64,000 nt of DNA from Melampsora larici-populina 98AG31 (lineage: Eukaryota > Basidiomycota > Pucciniomycetes > Pucciniales > Melampsoraceae). The stretch is from NCBI RefSeq assembly GCF_000204055.1, contig NW_006768797.1, forward strand, positions 929,248 through 993,247. The letters run 5' to 3'. Shown here one piece after another: positions 25,201-35,700 of the stretch. Made by a program: the position numbers and the translations under genes. The number at the start of each line of letters is the position of its first letter. Within the stretch, counting starts at the first letter, position 1. The notes under the pieces were generated by a model, which had not been told where the DNA came from, did not search any database, and worked only from the letters and a program-made list of their open reading frames with translations.

Positions 25201-28200
25201 GTGGGTGCATTTCATTCGTATGCCCACGCATATGGCTGTTGACTTTCTTATGACCCTCGAAAGAACGTTGGCTGGGGAAAAACGGATGGAGAGGGTCCAG
25301 AACGTGTGTGGATGAAGCTCTCGCCACTGGTCTCCGTCAACCGATATGCTACCAAACAGCACAGAAAGGTTGCCTTGGACCTCAAATCAAAGCATATGAA
25401 CCGTATCTGCCTGGAGAATACAGGTAACTCATGATTTTTATACTTGTTGCTGATTCCGAGCTGTATTGATATAGACTTAATCCCTCCTTATTCAAACAGT
25501 CAAATCATTTTTGTCTAAATTAAACGAGTATGAAGCTGAGCTAGCTGAAAACGAGCAAATACTTGAGGTCTTGTTTTTGCAAGAGGGAAGGACTACCGAA
25601 TATTACGCTGAGCAATGGGAGAGACAACGCTCAGCACAGATTGAACTCCTGGGTAACAGCGCTCTGAAAGATCTGACTAGTCAGTTGAAATCTTTGATTT
25701 GTCTGGAAGAGCAGTTGAGGATATCAAAGTAAGCCTTTTTTATCCAATCTGTTTCAGCCGTGTATTGATATCTTCCCTTCCTCAGGCATCGTCTTGAGGA
25801 GCTTTGAGAGAAACGTCGCAGAACCCGCACAGACAAGGAGAATACTGAGCTGGCGAGTCTGCCAGCAAACTTGGTGTTTTTGGAGCTGGAGATCAACGAG
25901 GTCGTCGCTGAACTCGGGAGCGATGACTTTCGAAACATTCCTGAAGCTAAAGGTATGAACTCAGGTTTTTTCAATGCAGAACTTGGTCTTGACATTCTTT
26001 CTTTGCCCAGATCCAAGGGGTCGGGGTCTCATTCGTCTCCGTATCGCCAAATCTCGTCTCTACAAAGCCAGGGTGGGGATTATCGAGTTACAAAAACGTT
26101 GGGATAGACCTGGCACAGGTCTGTTTAAATTTATTGCTCAAGTTTTTTTTAATTATGTTAATGTTTGCAATGGTACAACTCAGGTACAAAGGCCCAACAA
26201 TCTTTCAAAACACAGATGAGGGGAAAGGTCCGACTTTTGAAAAATAAGTGGAAGACTTATCATGATCAGGTAGTCGACTACAACACCATGTACGATCCAC
26301 AAGTGGCAATTGAATGCCCAAACCTCAAGTGTGTACATAAGATGGACATCGAAGATCCATTCTGGAATATTGGTCATCTTACTCATCCCAACGAAGATTG
26401 GGCAGTGAATCAGTCTACGCAAGCAGGAATCGAAGCTTATTTGAAGGTTCGAAGCTGCAGCAAGGAGCTGCGCCGAATTGGTATCGAAGTTCTTCAAGTA
26501 GTTGACTGGTCAATCCTTACAGCGGCCAAGTTAGAATCATTGAAGACTGTATCAGAAGCAGGTGTGTACACCTGGCTCTTTATTTACGGGATACAAAGTT
26601 AAAACTGGGTTTTTTTCCCAGTTTCCCAGTTTTTGTTTTTGGCTGTGTTTGGAACTTTCCCACGTTCTCCCAGTTTCCCAGTTTGCGCAAACACAGCCAA
26701 AAAGTCCGAATTGGGAAACCCGGAACAAATCCGGGTTTCTAGTTTGTATCCCGTAATTGAGGGCAATTATATTGACACATACGACTTTTGCATTGAAATA
26801 CATAGAGTGGAACAGCGGATTTGACTTTGCAGGGCCTATCAAGTGTGTTTTCAAGCACTCTCAAGTAACTAAGCAGAAATGGGACGAATGTGTGGAGGTT
26901 TACAGGTCACTATACTCCTCCATGTCGCACAAGTACTGCCGTCTATGGATCAATTGGAAACCTGAAGACTTGATTGTCTTATTGCACAGGACGTGCCCCT
27001 ATACTGATGTCCCAATTCAAGAGTATGAAGAGTTATCTTGCGGGTGGACTACACTATTCCGCAGTGCCACGGACACATGGAATAAATTAGTTCCTGCTGT
27101 AAATGAGGTAGGAGAGGGAGTTTTAATTCTTGAAGAAGAAGATGATGATATATACAACCAACTAGGTGTACTACTTCATGATGTGATTTTAGATGGAGGT
27201 GATTTGTGAGGTGTGAAACGTGAATTTTTAACAGACCAGATACATCCAATATCAGATGCATCTGGCATATTCCAAATTCGTGATACCTGCATGTGATGCA
27301 GACACAGATGCATCTTATACTCCAATCAGTTTTCCTCATTCAGATGCATCTGGATACCACCCTGGATACATCTGTCAAAAACCTGCCAAATGACCAGATT
27401 GATACGTGGGACCACCCAGATGTATCTGGGCTTTTTTTGGTTTGCGCAACTGGTCTGGCTTTCATTACCCAGATGCATCTGGACATTCATCTGAAAACTT
27501 TCCGCCTTGTCAACATGCCTGTGACTCAGATGCATCTGGCCATTTATTTCTGCCTTGACTTTCATGTTGCGTTTGAACACCCAGATGCATCTGGACGTTC
27601 ATATCCGCCTTGCAAACATTGATCTTGCATTCCATTGCCCAGATTCATCTGGACATTTGTCCTTTCCTTGTATAAAATGCCTATTATACATGCTGTCTTG
27701 TGTGCTGATGTGGAACATACATTTCTATGGGCTGCAAAGGGTTCCATGAATGTCTGGAAATATCCATGACTTACCCAGAATGATCTTATGGGAGAAGAAG
27801 GATGTTCAGAGGGACTTTGGAAGTTTCTTGAAGGTCTCCACAGATGTATCTGATAGATCTGGTTGGGTCTGCAAAGAGTTTTTCGGATTGCATCCGATAT
27901 GTTTACTCATTTTTCAAGCGGATGCAGTCTGAACGTTTATAGTGACACAGGTGACAATAATTTGATTGAATTAAAAGTTTAAATCGATTATATTGAATGT
28001 GTATAAGATGGAACCAAGGGTCGAGATAAATTGAAGAGATTTGAAGTTAAAGATTTTGTAAGGCAAAGTGAAGGATGCAATTACAGAAAAAAAATCAAGG
28101 GATTAGAGAAGAGACACGGTAAAGAAGAAACATTAAAGATGTCAATCAAAGTCAAGTATGTAAATTTAGACATTGTCAAATATCTATATGTTATAATCCA

Positions 28201-28266
28201 AAATAACTTACAATCCAGATCAAGTTGAGGTTGTGGCACTGGTGAATCGATCAAAGAAGAAATCAT
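13287..28266 (-). CDS. Rho guanine-nucleotide exchange factor, DH-BAR type
   Basis: Six exons on the minus strand: 28266-28212, 16680-14780, 14711-14560, 14452-14305, 14236-13826, 13745-13287. Lengths and phases sum to an open frame of about 1,041 residues. The first 470 or so residues are Ser/Pro/Asn-rich and probably disordered. The DH domain starts at 'RVIAELIDTEASYARDM' and includes the conserved 'LLIKPVQRCMKYPLLLDQI' helix, which forms only when the 14559-14453 intron is removed. The C-terminal 250 residues look like a BAR-type helical domain. DH-BAR proteins (Tuba/DNMBP family, fission yeast Gef3) activate Rho/Cdc42-type GTPases at membranes. Exon 1 is inferred from a good donor and matching phase. 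Intron 1 contains the 11-kb KDZ element. Confidence 0.85.
16862..17387 (+). repeat. Left terminal inverted repeat of the KDZ element
   Basis: It matches the complement of about 27440-27953 almost base for base, including shared spurious open frames. The inner part of the left arm is duplicated: a unit of about 195 bases starting tcaatgtttgcaaggcgg at 17193 recurs at 17388-17580, whereas the right arm has one copy. Confidence 0.9.
16954..18000. repeat. Cluster of palindromic CAGATGCATCTG-like repeats
   Basis: About sixteen copies of CCAGATGCATCTGG or close variants (GATACATCTGG, GATGAATCTGG) occur here, spaced about 30-60 bases. The right end of the element (about 27236-27860) holds another set of about ten, and a third small set (CAGATCCATCTGGCCC type) lies at 19755-20145 between the two genes. 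The core is a perfect 12-bp palindrome. Location near both termini suggests transposase binding sites. Confidence 0.8.
18068..19586 (-). CDS. KDZ-element accessory protein, function unknown
   Basis: Four exons (19586-19051, 18973-18894, 18823-18459, 18373-18068) give an uninterrupted protein of about 428 residues with consistent phases. The N-terminus is basic and Ser/Thr-rich. A coiled-coil-like acidic stretch follows ('NELENIEKDIEEFEN'), then a segment 'GRDAYRQFMAYGKDSLKL' and 'NRKAGRIWTTQYTADQRRVF', whose spacing of aromatic and basic residues is loosely HMG-box-like. The C-terminal exon begins 'LAREGERLSFKYIFLASS'. I do not recognise the family. It is divergent from, and 3.9 kb upstream of, the transposase start, with the CAGATCCATCTG repeats between them. 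Unlike the transposase it carries no stop codons, so it may still be expressed. Confidence 0.7.
19750..22044. other. Interior of the KDZ element without a recognised gene
   Basis: The first 400 bases hold CAGATCCATCTGG-type repeats that may serve as a shared control region for the two divergent genes. From 20.2 to 22.0 kb open frames exist on both strands (for example 21231-20914 minus) but I could assign no family and no splice-consistent gene. Older nested insertions may be present. Confidence 0.4.
22045..23230. mobile_element. Non-autonomous MULE-type element carrying a CWC22 fragment (1,186 bp)
   Basis: The ends GGATCCCACTATTTAGCGCC and its complement are exact 20-bp inverted repeats, followed by further imperfect matches to about 55 bp, and are flanked by the 8-bp duplication TTATAAAG (22037-22044, 23231-23238). 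The termini share the core CCACTATTTA-CGCC with those of the MULE at 30714-34162 (GGAAACCACTATTTACCGCC), which also has an 8-bp duplication. No transposase is present. The interior holds part of a cellular gene on the plus strand and an unidentified open stretch on the minus strand (23064-22831). This is the structure of a Pack-MULE. It is inserted inside the KDZ element. Confidence 0.85.
22334..22800 (+). pseudogene. Captured fragment of CWC22 (MIF4G domain)
   Basis: The frame reads 'LVNQQVAHHLLAFEM', 'PTDDSVQIAVGFTKQVV', 'VYERFRLILHEATISKRV', 'QYMIEVLFQVCK', then after an in-frame TGA near 22627 'FKDNPVLPEGLDLVKEDN'. These are consecutive conserved segments of the MIF4G region of the spliceosome factor CWC22, where the eukaryotic consensus is close to ERLRNILHESEIDKRVQYM. 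No intron interrupts the matching stretch. The fragment ends soon after 'EDNIITH'. It is a partial copy lacking the rest of the gene and cannot make a full CWC22 protein. Confidence 0.8.
23450..27209 (+). pseudogene. KDZ transposase, multi-exon, four in-frame TGA
   Basis: The frame starts at an ATG at 23450. Segments in order are an acidic N-terminus, the 'IEVMFLTFMKCRQ' region, 'FCLCQIDQVRLIEMGYIGSS', a Cys pair region with 'CPRCYGRFSG' and 'IVCLDCNFQQRW' (first catalytic Asp), 'CDDTGLSGMCCRHDH', 'GVVYDIGCNLEKG' (second Asp), 'GAFHSYAHAYGC', and 'GWGKTDGEGPERVW' (Glu). A C-terminal part follows, down to a TGA at 27207. These are hallmarks of Kyakuja-Dileera-Zisupton transposases. In-frame TGA codons lie at 23486, 23594, 25240 and 25805. 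The usual Gly after CLD is Cys here. Several introns have clear GT...AG signals, and one of them, after 'TVSEA', holds a MITE. Confidence 0.85.
26587..26753. mobile_element. 167-bp hairpin MITE with TA target site
   Basis: The ends CGGGATACAAA and TTTGTATCCCG are inverted repeats bordered by TA on both sides (26585-26586, 26754-26755), as in Tc1/mariner-type insertions. Inner inverted pairs (tttggctgtgtttg / caaacacagccaaa; aaactgggt / cccagttt) allow nearly the whole unit to fold. It lies in a probable intron of the KDZ transposase. No coding capacity. Confidence 0.75.
27440..27953 (-). repeat. Right terminal inverted repeat of the KDZ element
   Basis: Inverted counterpart of the left arm. 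Inward of about 27440 the two ends diverge but keep the CAGATGCATCTG motif (for example near 27340, 27250). Confidence 0.9.
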
Positions 28267-30705
28267 AGATTTGGTTGGGATTTGGTTAACCTTTTAAAAG
28301 AAACTCAATCTTAAGCAAGCATCCTGAATGCTGATTTGTGCAGCGTGCTGATTGAGATCTCGGTATGTGTATGAGCTGGTGATGAGATTCAGTTTACCAA
28401 TTCTTGGGTAAAGTATATGTGAGGCAAAGTGTTAAGATTTATCATCATGGTAAACAGATTTAAAAAGATTTAGATTGAGATGGATTCAAATCAAGGAAAG
28501 ATAAAGAAGCAAAATCAAACTAACCATCAATCCATTCAATTTCTGTTTGATGACTAGATGAGTCAAGATGATGGATGTTTGACCAAGAAGAATTGGTGAA
28601 TTGTGAAAACAGCTCAGCACAGCTCAAGTTTTCTTGGTTTGATTTTCTTGATCTTCCTGAGCTTGATGATGAGGATTTTGAAAAGATTGGTTGGTTGAAA
28701 TCCTTCGGAAATCCAATTCTCTAATTTCTCGTCTTTAAAACCACTCCACCATACCGTGCAATTCAACAAAACACCAACATCAAGTATGCTCATCTATGAT
28801 ATCACAATACACAAACCAAACTTCAACCAAACAAACTTCGAACCTCACTCTCGAAGTCACTTCTAAATTCCAATTTGATTCAATTCATTCCCTTCGATTC
28901 GAATTTCATAGGATTTCCTTCTGTAAGATTTGATTCCGATTTAAAATCAACTTTCCCATTTTCTCCTCGGGTAGACCACACTTCTTGAAACTAAAGATGC
29001 CCATGTTTTTTGGTTTGAATTTTTAAATCCATTTGCATCACATCCATTGAGTTCATTCCGTACCGGGTATTTCCCTTTTACGTCCTCAGATACAGTTCAA
29101 TTCTTTGAAAAGGATTACGTACATGAGCCAAACATTCAAGAATGCTGAATTTCCGTACGCAAGAGTTATGTATCCAGCGAATCTCTCCAAGTGTTTGCCA
29201 ATCTTACAAAAAAACAAACTGGCGAGGAAATTAGGGTGAACTTCAACCTTAGAAAATCACCACCATTTGTAGTACATACACACTTGAATTCTGATTTTCT
29301 TAAGCTTGTGAATTATAATATTTCTACAACCTTTACCTTATCACATCTTCAGGCTCATTACCTCATCCCTAAAGATTAATTACATTTTAAAGTTAATGAT
29401 ACGATGGTATATGTATGCATGAAGGTATACACCATCATCTGAATACACACACACACATGTGATGATCATGATGAGATGATGTCATGATGTTTGTGATGTC
29501 CATGATGTTCAGGATGTTCAGGATGAGGATGATGAGTGGACATTTGATGATGATATCATTTGATTTGATCTAAATCTTCATGTGAATCATAAACTCTAAT
29601 AGGAGTGAGTATTACATGGTACTTATTTCTCTATAAATCCATATATCAGATTGACTTTTTATTGGTATGCGCATACATTCTGGGGCTTGTGGTCACGCAT
29701 GGTGAGGCTTGTGCTGAGCTTAACTATGTAGGCCCCTGGCACGCCCACGTCCGGGGTCATGTGTGAAGCTAGGGATGTATGGAGATGAATTGATTGTAAT
29801 AAAGAATCTATGAAATTGTACGTATGTGTGTATGCACCCTCTTGATCTATCTCTAAACTCTTCTTCCGTTAATCTTCCAAAGATCTACAGATATCGATGG
29901 GCTATAAAGTTGATCTGATCAAAGACAAGATCGTTTATATGATAGACATAAGATATATCTAAAGCTGACCGTATAGGGCATATTGGTCTTACCTTAAAGC
30001 TTGAGTCAACTTCCCGGACCCCACCGGTTGACTTGAGTCTCGAGGGCAAAATTCCTCACGTAAAGCTTTTCAAGATCCCCAGTATATCATCAACTCGAAG
30101 GGCATTGGCAAGGGTAAGTCAAAGGATGGGTGAGATGAGCTCAAAGAGAAGCAAATGATCCAGTAGGGTATTCTCAAGGGCAAGTATGCATATTAGTTTG
30201 GCAGTGTAAGCTTGAGGGTAAACAAGAGCTCAAGGGCGAATAAAATCTTTGGGAATTACCAGGATAAGCTGAAGGGTGTATACAAAGTAAAACCTTTGGT
30301 CGGATCAAGCTTGGGTCAAAGTCAATTATGCAACAGTTCTGGCCATGTGATAAACCCAAATGGATCGACATCCACGGGATTGAGAAAAATTTCAGATGTT
30401 TTTTGTTTGGTATGATATGATGAAAGAGAATTGATTTTGAAGATTGATTCAGATAAGAATTGATATCAATATGGTTTGTACGGTGAAGTATTCTACAGGG
30501 TCATTTGAGTAAATTATATAGGGTTGAATGATTCCCCTATGATTCATGAGCGAAATTTTTCTGCTCAATATCTTGTCAAATCATGTGATATTGTGCAAGG
30601 GTTTCCTTTGAAATTCAGGAACTCAGTTTGCTCAACGTAGTTTTGTCAAAGGGCATTCATGTACTCTCAGAAAAGAATGAGTCAGTTCTGAGTATTGAAT
30701 TGATT
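28267..30705. other. Upstream region of the Rho-GEF gene, no other gene seen
   Basis: The first few hundred bases should contain the promoter and leader of the Rho-GEF gene. Simple-sequence tracts occur (acacacacac near 29448; gatg/ttcaggatg repeats at 29460-29570). A moderately GC-rich patch near 29670-29760 is unexplained. No splice-consistent coding region was found. Confidence 0.4.
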
Positions 30706-30713
30706 CACTTGAA

Positions 30714-33700
30714 GGAAACCACTATTTACCGCCCGGAAGAAAAAACCCAATGCCCCCTTTGTTTGGGGTAATACCCGCAAAGGTCCGCGCTGTACCGAGC
30801 CATTTTGGCATAGCAGTGGCCCCGGGGGGCGGTATACCGGGCAATTTTCGCGGGCGATGTAGCCCGCAATTACAGAACCGGGCAGTATTGTGTGATTAAC
30901 CACCATTCCAACAGGGCGATAACAAAGTCGGCCACTTCAATCCCAATCCGTCCATCCATCAAGCTAACCATTACAAACACACCAACCACCGCAACTAACC
31001 ACCACAGCACCAACGCCTCTTGCCCTGTATGCAGGGCAACCAACATCGAATCAAGGCAAATCAACAACAAAAGATGGTTTGCCTCATGATGGTGAGTGCC
31101 CCTTGTTTATGAAAACAAAAAGGATATCCTCCCTCCTTCCTTCACTGATCGATCCATCCTTTGTTTGCCTTCTACAGCCATTCACCTTTCTCACTTGGAA
31201 CTCCTACAATCTTTGCTCTATCTTATCACTGTTCAGCCTCAGCCGGATGTCTAAGCAGAAGCAAAGCAATATTGAGTCAACATCCTCAACTCTGATCAGC
31301 TCAAACTCAACCCAATCAACTACAACTCAGTCCAATTTACTCTATCAACCTCCATCCCTTTATCATCCTTCACAACTACCACCACAAGTATGGATGCCCT
31401 TTCCAAACCCCTTTTTATTTGCCAACCCAGCCGGAAATACCATTGTTCCTCAACTTCCAAACACGCAGCAATCACAACCAGCCTTCATTCCGAATCCGCT
31501 TTATGCCGGACCCCTCTCCTTTCCAAACCCTGGCCTTCAATTGGTTTCAAACTCAACTAGTCCACCTTCTGTCCCTAATGAAAACAAAGTCAACAATTGG
31601 CCTGTACTTCACACCACTGGTACGTATATTCAATGTGGTTTGGATTGATTGTTAGGTGTTCAACTGACCTGTCTTTGCCTTATGCGCCACAGAGGATGCC
31701 AATGAAGAAGAAACGAGTTTAGATGTAGATGATCTTGACACCAAACAAGACTCAGATTGGCCTCCTATCGGTAAGATTTTCTTTCCCTTGTCTTTGAATC
31801 ATACTCGAATAATGTTGTTAATCTGCTTTACATCCTTTACTTTAGGGGCTGAACCGGTGCGGAGAAGGGAAACACCCAAGATTGGGAAACAGTTTATTGA
31901 CCGGGAAAATGGACTTATGTACATGAACGAGGTTGCACGACATCAAGGGTATGTGTTATTGGTCAAAAGCCACAAGACCAACAAACAACAGATCATCCGG
32001 ACATATCTTGAGTGTTCAAAAGCCAATAGTCACGTCAAGATCAAACCTCCACTTGAAACCGATGAACCTAAGGACCCGGGGAAAGTTAGATCCTCTTCAT
32101 CCAAGAAGACCGGTTGCACCTTTGAGGTGTCTCTCAACTTCCACTCTTCGAAGGGACGATGGGTGGTCACCTCTGACGGTGAAAAGAACCCTAAAAAGAA
32201 TACTCACAACCACCCACCATTCAACAAGCCCTCTGGTGAAAGCCAATATCGACGGATTGGACCCAAGAAGGACGAAAAGGTTGCCTTACTCTTCAGCAGG
32301 ATGCCGACCTTGCCAGATTCGAGCTCTTATTAACACCGCACCCGGAAGTTCACGACTCTTGGTTCGAGATATTTATAACGCGCGAGCTCGTCACAAGAAG
32401 ACTTGGCTCAATGGAAGAACACCTATTCAGGGATTATTTGATCTAGTGACTGAGCTCAACTGGGCATTTCGGACCATCACGTCAGACACAGGAGTCCTTC
32501 AATCTTTTTTTTTCGCATCCCCTAATGCAATTTGCCTCACTCGTCGATTTCCAACGGTCCTCAGTATTGATTGCACCTACAAAACGAACCACTTCAACTT
32601 GCCCCTCCTCCACATTGTCGGTACCACGAATACTCATAAATCATTCACTGTGGCACTGTGTTTCATGCATAGTGAAGTTGAAGATCAATACGAATGGGCA
32701 TTGAACCAACTGAAGGCCATCATCTTTGAGTCAAATGACTCAACTGAAAACACCACCTCTATTTGCCAACCAAAGACATTTGTCACCGATGCTGAACCGG
32801 CTCTATTCAATGCTATCGGTAAGGTATTCCCAGAATTTAGTCATTTGTTGTGCATCTGGCACATAAATGATAACATGGGTAAGAACTGCAAGAAACAGCT
32901 AGGATCCGAGTGGGATAACTTCATCGCAGCATGGAACAAATTTTGTTTTTCATCTACTGCGGCGGACTACGACTCAAATATGAAAGTTCTCACTGATATC
33001 GCTAAAAAACACGACATCCTTACATACCTTGAACGGACTTGGCTACATCAAACAAACAAATTTGTCCTCCTCTTCACCTCTTTGACCCCACACTTTGGCA
33101 ATTCCTCTACCTCTAGAGTCGAAGGCAGCCATTTTGGTTTGAAGACATTTATTGAAAGTAAGAACGTCGATTTTTTGACCTGTTTCAACGCATTCAAGTG
33201 AAGACCACTGTGGTCGTCAAAAGTGGTCAATCCAACGATCAATTAATGTTGAATCAACTACCCGCCTATATTTCACCGTTCATCCGGTCAATTCATGATC
33301 CTCCAGCATATGGTAATTGCGGATTCTATGCAATTGCCGCATCGATGAACAACTTTTCGAAAGGCACCTACCTGGTGATCCGGAAGGCACTTCAAGCTGA
33401 ACTGACTCTGAACGCACAAGACCATGTCAAGTTGATGTCCACACCATCCAAACGACCCTGTAGAAATACAAAGGTTCAGAAATTGATGGGGGAAAACTTT
33501 GTGAAAGAAATACTAGGTTGGCTTGATCATGAAGGCATCTCGTGCCCAAGCAGTACTGGCTGAGGATGCCAACACTGGGATTCATCATCGCCAGTGCATT
33601 TGATCGTCCAGTGATCCTTCTTACTCCCGCCAGAAGCAGCTGTTACAGCTTCTTCCCATATCAAACACCACCCAACAAACAACCTCCGATCATACTTGCT

Positions 33701-34162
33701 TTTGTGAACAATGATCACTTTATCAGTCTGGGAGTTGGGGACAATTTGGTACCGTATCCTGAAGTTTATGGGCAGGTTTTGAATTCAGAAGTGCTTAATA
33801 GCACTCAGATGCCGCGATGGTTCGAGGCTTTCCACAAAGAGTTGGAAATGTGGGAAAACTTAGTTTAGTTTGGTTTTACATTAGATCTTCATTGTTATTC
33901 AATTGTTTTGTGGCTGTCTCTCCTTTATCTATTCTGCTGTACCTTGTTTGTCAATTTGTAATGAACCAGATTGTGTTTTAAACACGGCACTACAATGCAT
34001 TAAGGACCACAATGATTGTGAGATGAGAACTATAAGAACTTGGAGTTCTATCTACAAGAATTTGAGATTTAAAAAAACGGGCGGCGTCATGGTTACCGCC
34101 CGGGCGGTATCCGGCAAGGGGGCGTCGGGTTTTTCCAATCCGGGCGGTAAATAGTGGTTTCC
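30714..34162 (+). mobile_element. MULE DNA transposon, 3,449 bp, 8-bp target duplication
   Basis: The ends GGAAACCACTATTTACCGCC and its complement (30714 and 34162 as outer bases) are perfect over at least 20 bp and continue with GC-rich imperfect matches for about 80 bp. The direct repeat CACTTGAA flanks both sides (30706-30713, 34163-34170). It encodes a MULE-class transposase on the plus strand. The same terminal core occurs in the CWC22-carrying element at 22045-23230. Confidence 0.9.
31247..33868 (+). pseudogene. MULE transposase with OTU-like cysteine protease region, frameshifted
   Basis: An ATG at 31247 opens a Ser/Pro-rich N-terminus, with introns about 31620-31690 and 31770-31845. 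A FAR1/WRKY-GCM1-like zinc-binding segment follows ('GCTFEVSLNF', 'NTHNHPPFN'), then the MULE domain ('VLSIDCTYKTNHFNLPLL', 'TFVTDAEPALFNAIGKVF', 'LLCIWHINDNMGKNC'). The C-terminal part has 'PPAYGNCGFYAIAASM' and 'AFVNNDHFISLG', which resemble the Cys and His boxes of OTU proteases. Frameshifts at about 32300-32320 (two small indels) and near 33548, and a stop at 33199, break the chain. Each piece is open, so the damage is limited. Confidence 0.8.
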
Positions 34163-34170
34163 CACTTGAA

Positions 34171-34820
34171 AATCACATTTTGACTCTAAAAGTGCTTACT
34201 TTTATTTTCATCATAATTGAAGTGAATACAAATCTTTTGGGGATTGATGAGATTCAATTATTGAAGGAATGTATATGATGCTTAATATTTTTTGGTGATC
34301 TTCTATTACAACAGTTTTTATGAAAAGAAAGGATTGAAATGAATTGATTTGGATTTTTTAGTATAACCCAAATAAACATAAGAATAAAGCTCACGATGAA
34401 TAATTAGAAGAAGAAGAAGAAAAAAAAGTAAGCTTATCGCCAGAAAAAAAAAGTGGATCTTAATGTACATGCTTTTGAAGATGGTAAATTGCTACAAAAG
34501 AAATGATGGGAAATTGCCTGTTTTTCTCATAGGTCTTGAATGGTTAAAAAGAACTTCAAATGATCCGATGAAAAACAAAAAAAAAACTCGAAGCGATATT
34601 TGGTCACCATATATGATTCTTTAACCTCACTCTCGCATAAAGAAAAGCTTTAAATCTTTAGCTTAACTTGGCGGGCAAGGATAAATCCCATAAGACTAGG
34701 TATGGATTGATAAGAACCTTTAATCATCTTGATGGATTGGTAATCCTAAATCATATCTTGGCATCGTAATACCTGATTTTCCGTGCCTCGTTTAAAAGTC
34801 ACTCTTCAAGTTTTCATTCT
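34171..34820. other. Intergenic, AT-rich
   Basis: Between the MULE and the small secreted gene. A (gaa) tract lies near 34410. No gene seen. Confidence 0.4.
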
Positions 34821-35700
34821 TCATCTCCAAGCTAACCAAGTTGTTACTTGTCCATTTGAGGAACCATCACTTCCACTTTGTTTAGTTCCTGAAGATGATG
34901 CTGTCGAAGTCGGACCAGCCGGCGTCGAGGTTGGCTCTAAAGTGCAACTACTACAAGCTAATTTTGCCCATAAAGATGAGAAGAGTTGATGGTTTCAGTT
35001 GGTGTGACTTTTTTCATGAAGCACAAGATTACGATTATCCTTACAGGCATATCCACTACAACTTCCTGTGCATGTATATGATTCGTTACTTGAACTCATA
35101 CATGCTAGAGTCGATTATGGAGATGATGAAAAAGAATCAATACCATGATGATCATAGGATGATTCAAAGAGATTCACTCACTTGTAACACCAGCTTCACC
35201 AGCATCGTAATTCACACACTCAACAGAAGAAACATAGGCATGTGTAAGGTCCGCTGTGCAACTCTTGCAAGCTAAAAGATAAACCCAAGAGGTGATAAGG
35301 AGACGATCGATGATTGAGAGGATGTAGAGAATGAAAAGATTTGAAACTGATCCTACGTACTTGAAGTTCCTTGACAAGAAGACGAAAGGCAAGTTAAATG
35401 TACCGAAGGTTGTGGAGCACCTTGACATGCAACCCGAGGATCTAAGGAAAAATAAAATAATGAATTTAAAAATAAATCAGAAACAAGCATGATGAATGTC
35501 TGGATTTGTTAAAACTACTTTGGAGTGAAATTGAGTAAGATGGATAAACTTTTTGACTACTTACTTGAGACAGTAGAATCGATTTTGGGAAGAAAAGTCA
35601 TTGTACACGCTTGTGAGACCACATCTCCACAGGAGATAAACTGTAAACCAAAGCTAGCCCATAAAACCAATGTGAATCTAAAATTTGTCCAACTCATCAT
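34821..35700 (-). CDS. Small secreted Cys-rich protein
   Basis: Four exons on the minus strand (35700-35565, 35441-35361, 35271-35182, 34957-34821), all three introns in phase 1 with GT...AG ends, total 444 bases or 147 residues. The N-terminus 'NFRFTLVLWASFGLQFIS' is a typical signal peptide. The mature part has about ten Cys including two CxxC pairs in related segments ('TCKSCTADLT' and 'TCSSCTLEP'), and a Ser/Thr/Gly-rich tail. No known family is recognised. Small size, secretion and Cys content fit a candidate effector or cell-wall protein of a rust fungus; that role is inferred. Intron 3 (224 bases) is longer than the others and might hide a further exon. Confidence 0.65.

Larger units (their letters stand above)
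16862..27953 (+). mobile_element. KDZ-type DNA transposon, 11,092 bp, with long inverted repeats
   Basis: The termini CACCTGTGTCACTATAAACG and its complement are exact, and both ends are flanked by the 8-bp direct repeat ACAATAAT (16854-16861, 27954-27961). The inverted arms stay nearly identical for about 500 bp; I saw one C/T difference in the first 420. Contents are a minus-strand accessory gene (19586-18068), a plus-strand KDZ transposase (23450-27209), dense CAGATNNATCTG repeats near both ends, a nested MULE-type element and a small MITE. The element sits in intron 1 of the Rho-GEF gene, with its transposase antisense to the host gene. Confidence 0.9.

Noticed and set aside
27..25807. 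TGA read as a sense codon (altered code or programmed read-through)
   Set aside because: Intact genes here end in TGA (Mug70-like gene at 49519, KDZ accessory gene at 18068), and the affected frames are transposons with other damage.
29430..29570. CRISPR-like or satellite array
   Set aside because: Only imperfect simple repeats (ac and gatg/ttcaggatg); no regular spacer structure, and a fungal genome would not be expected to have one.
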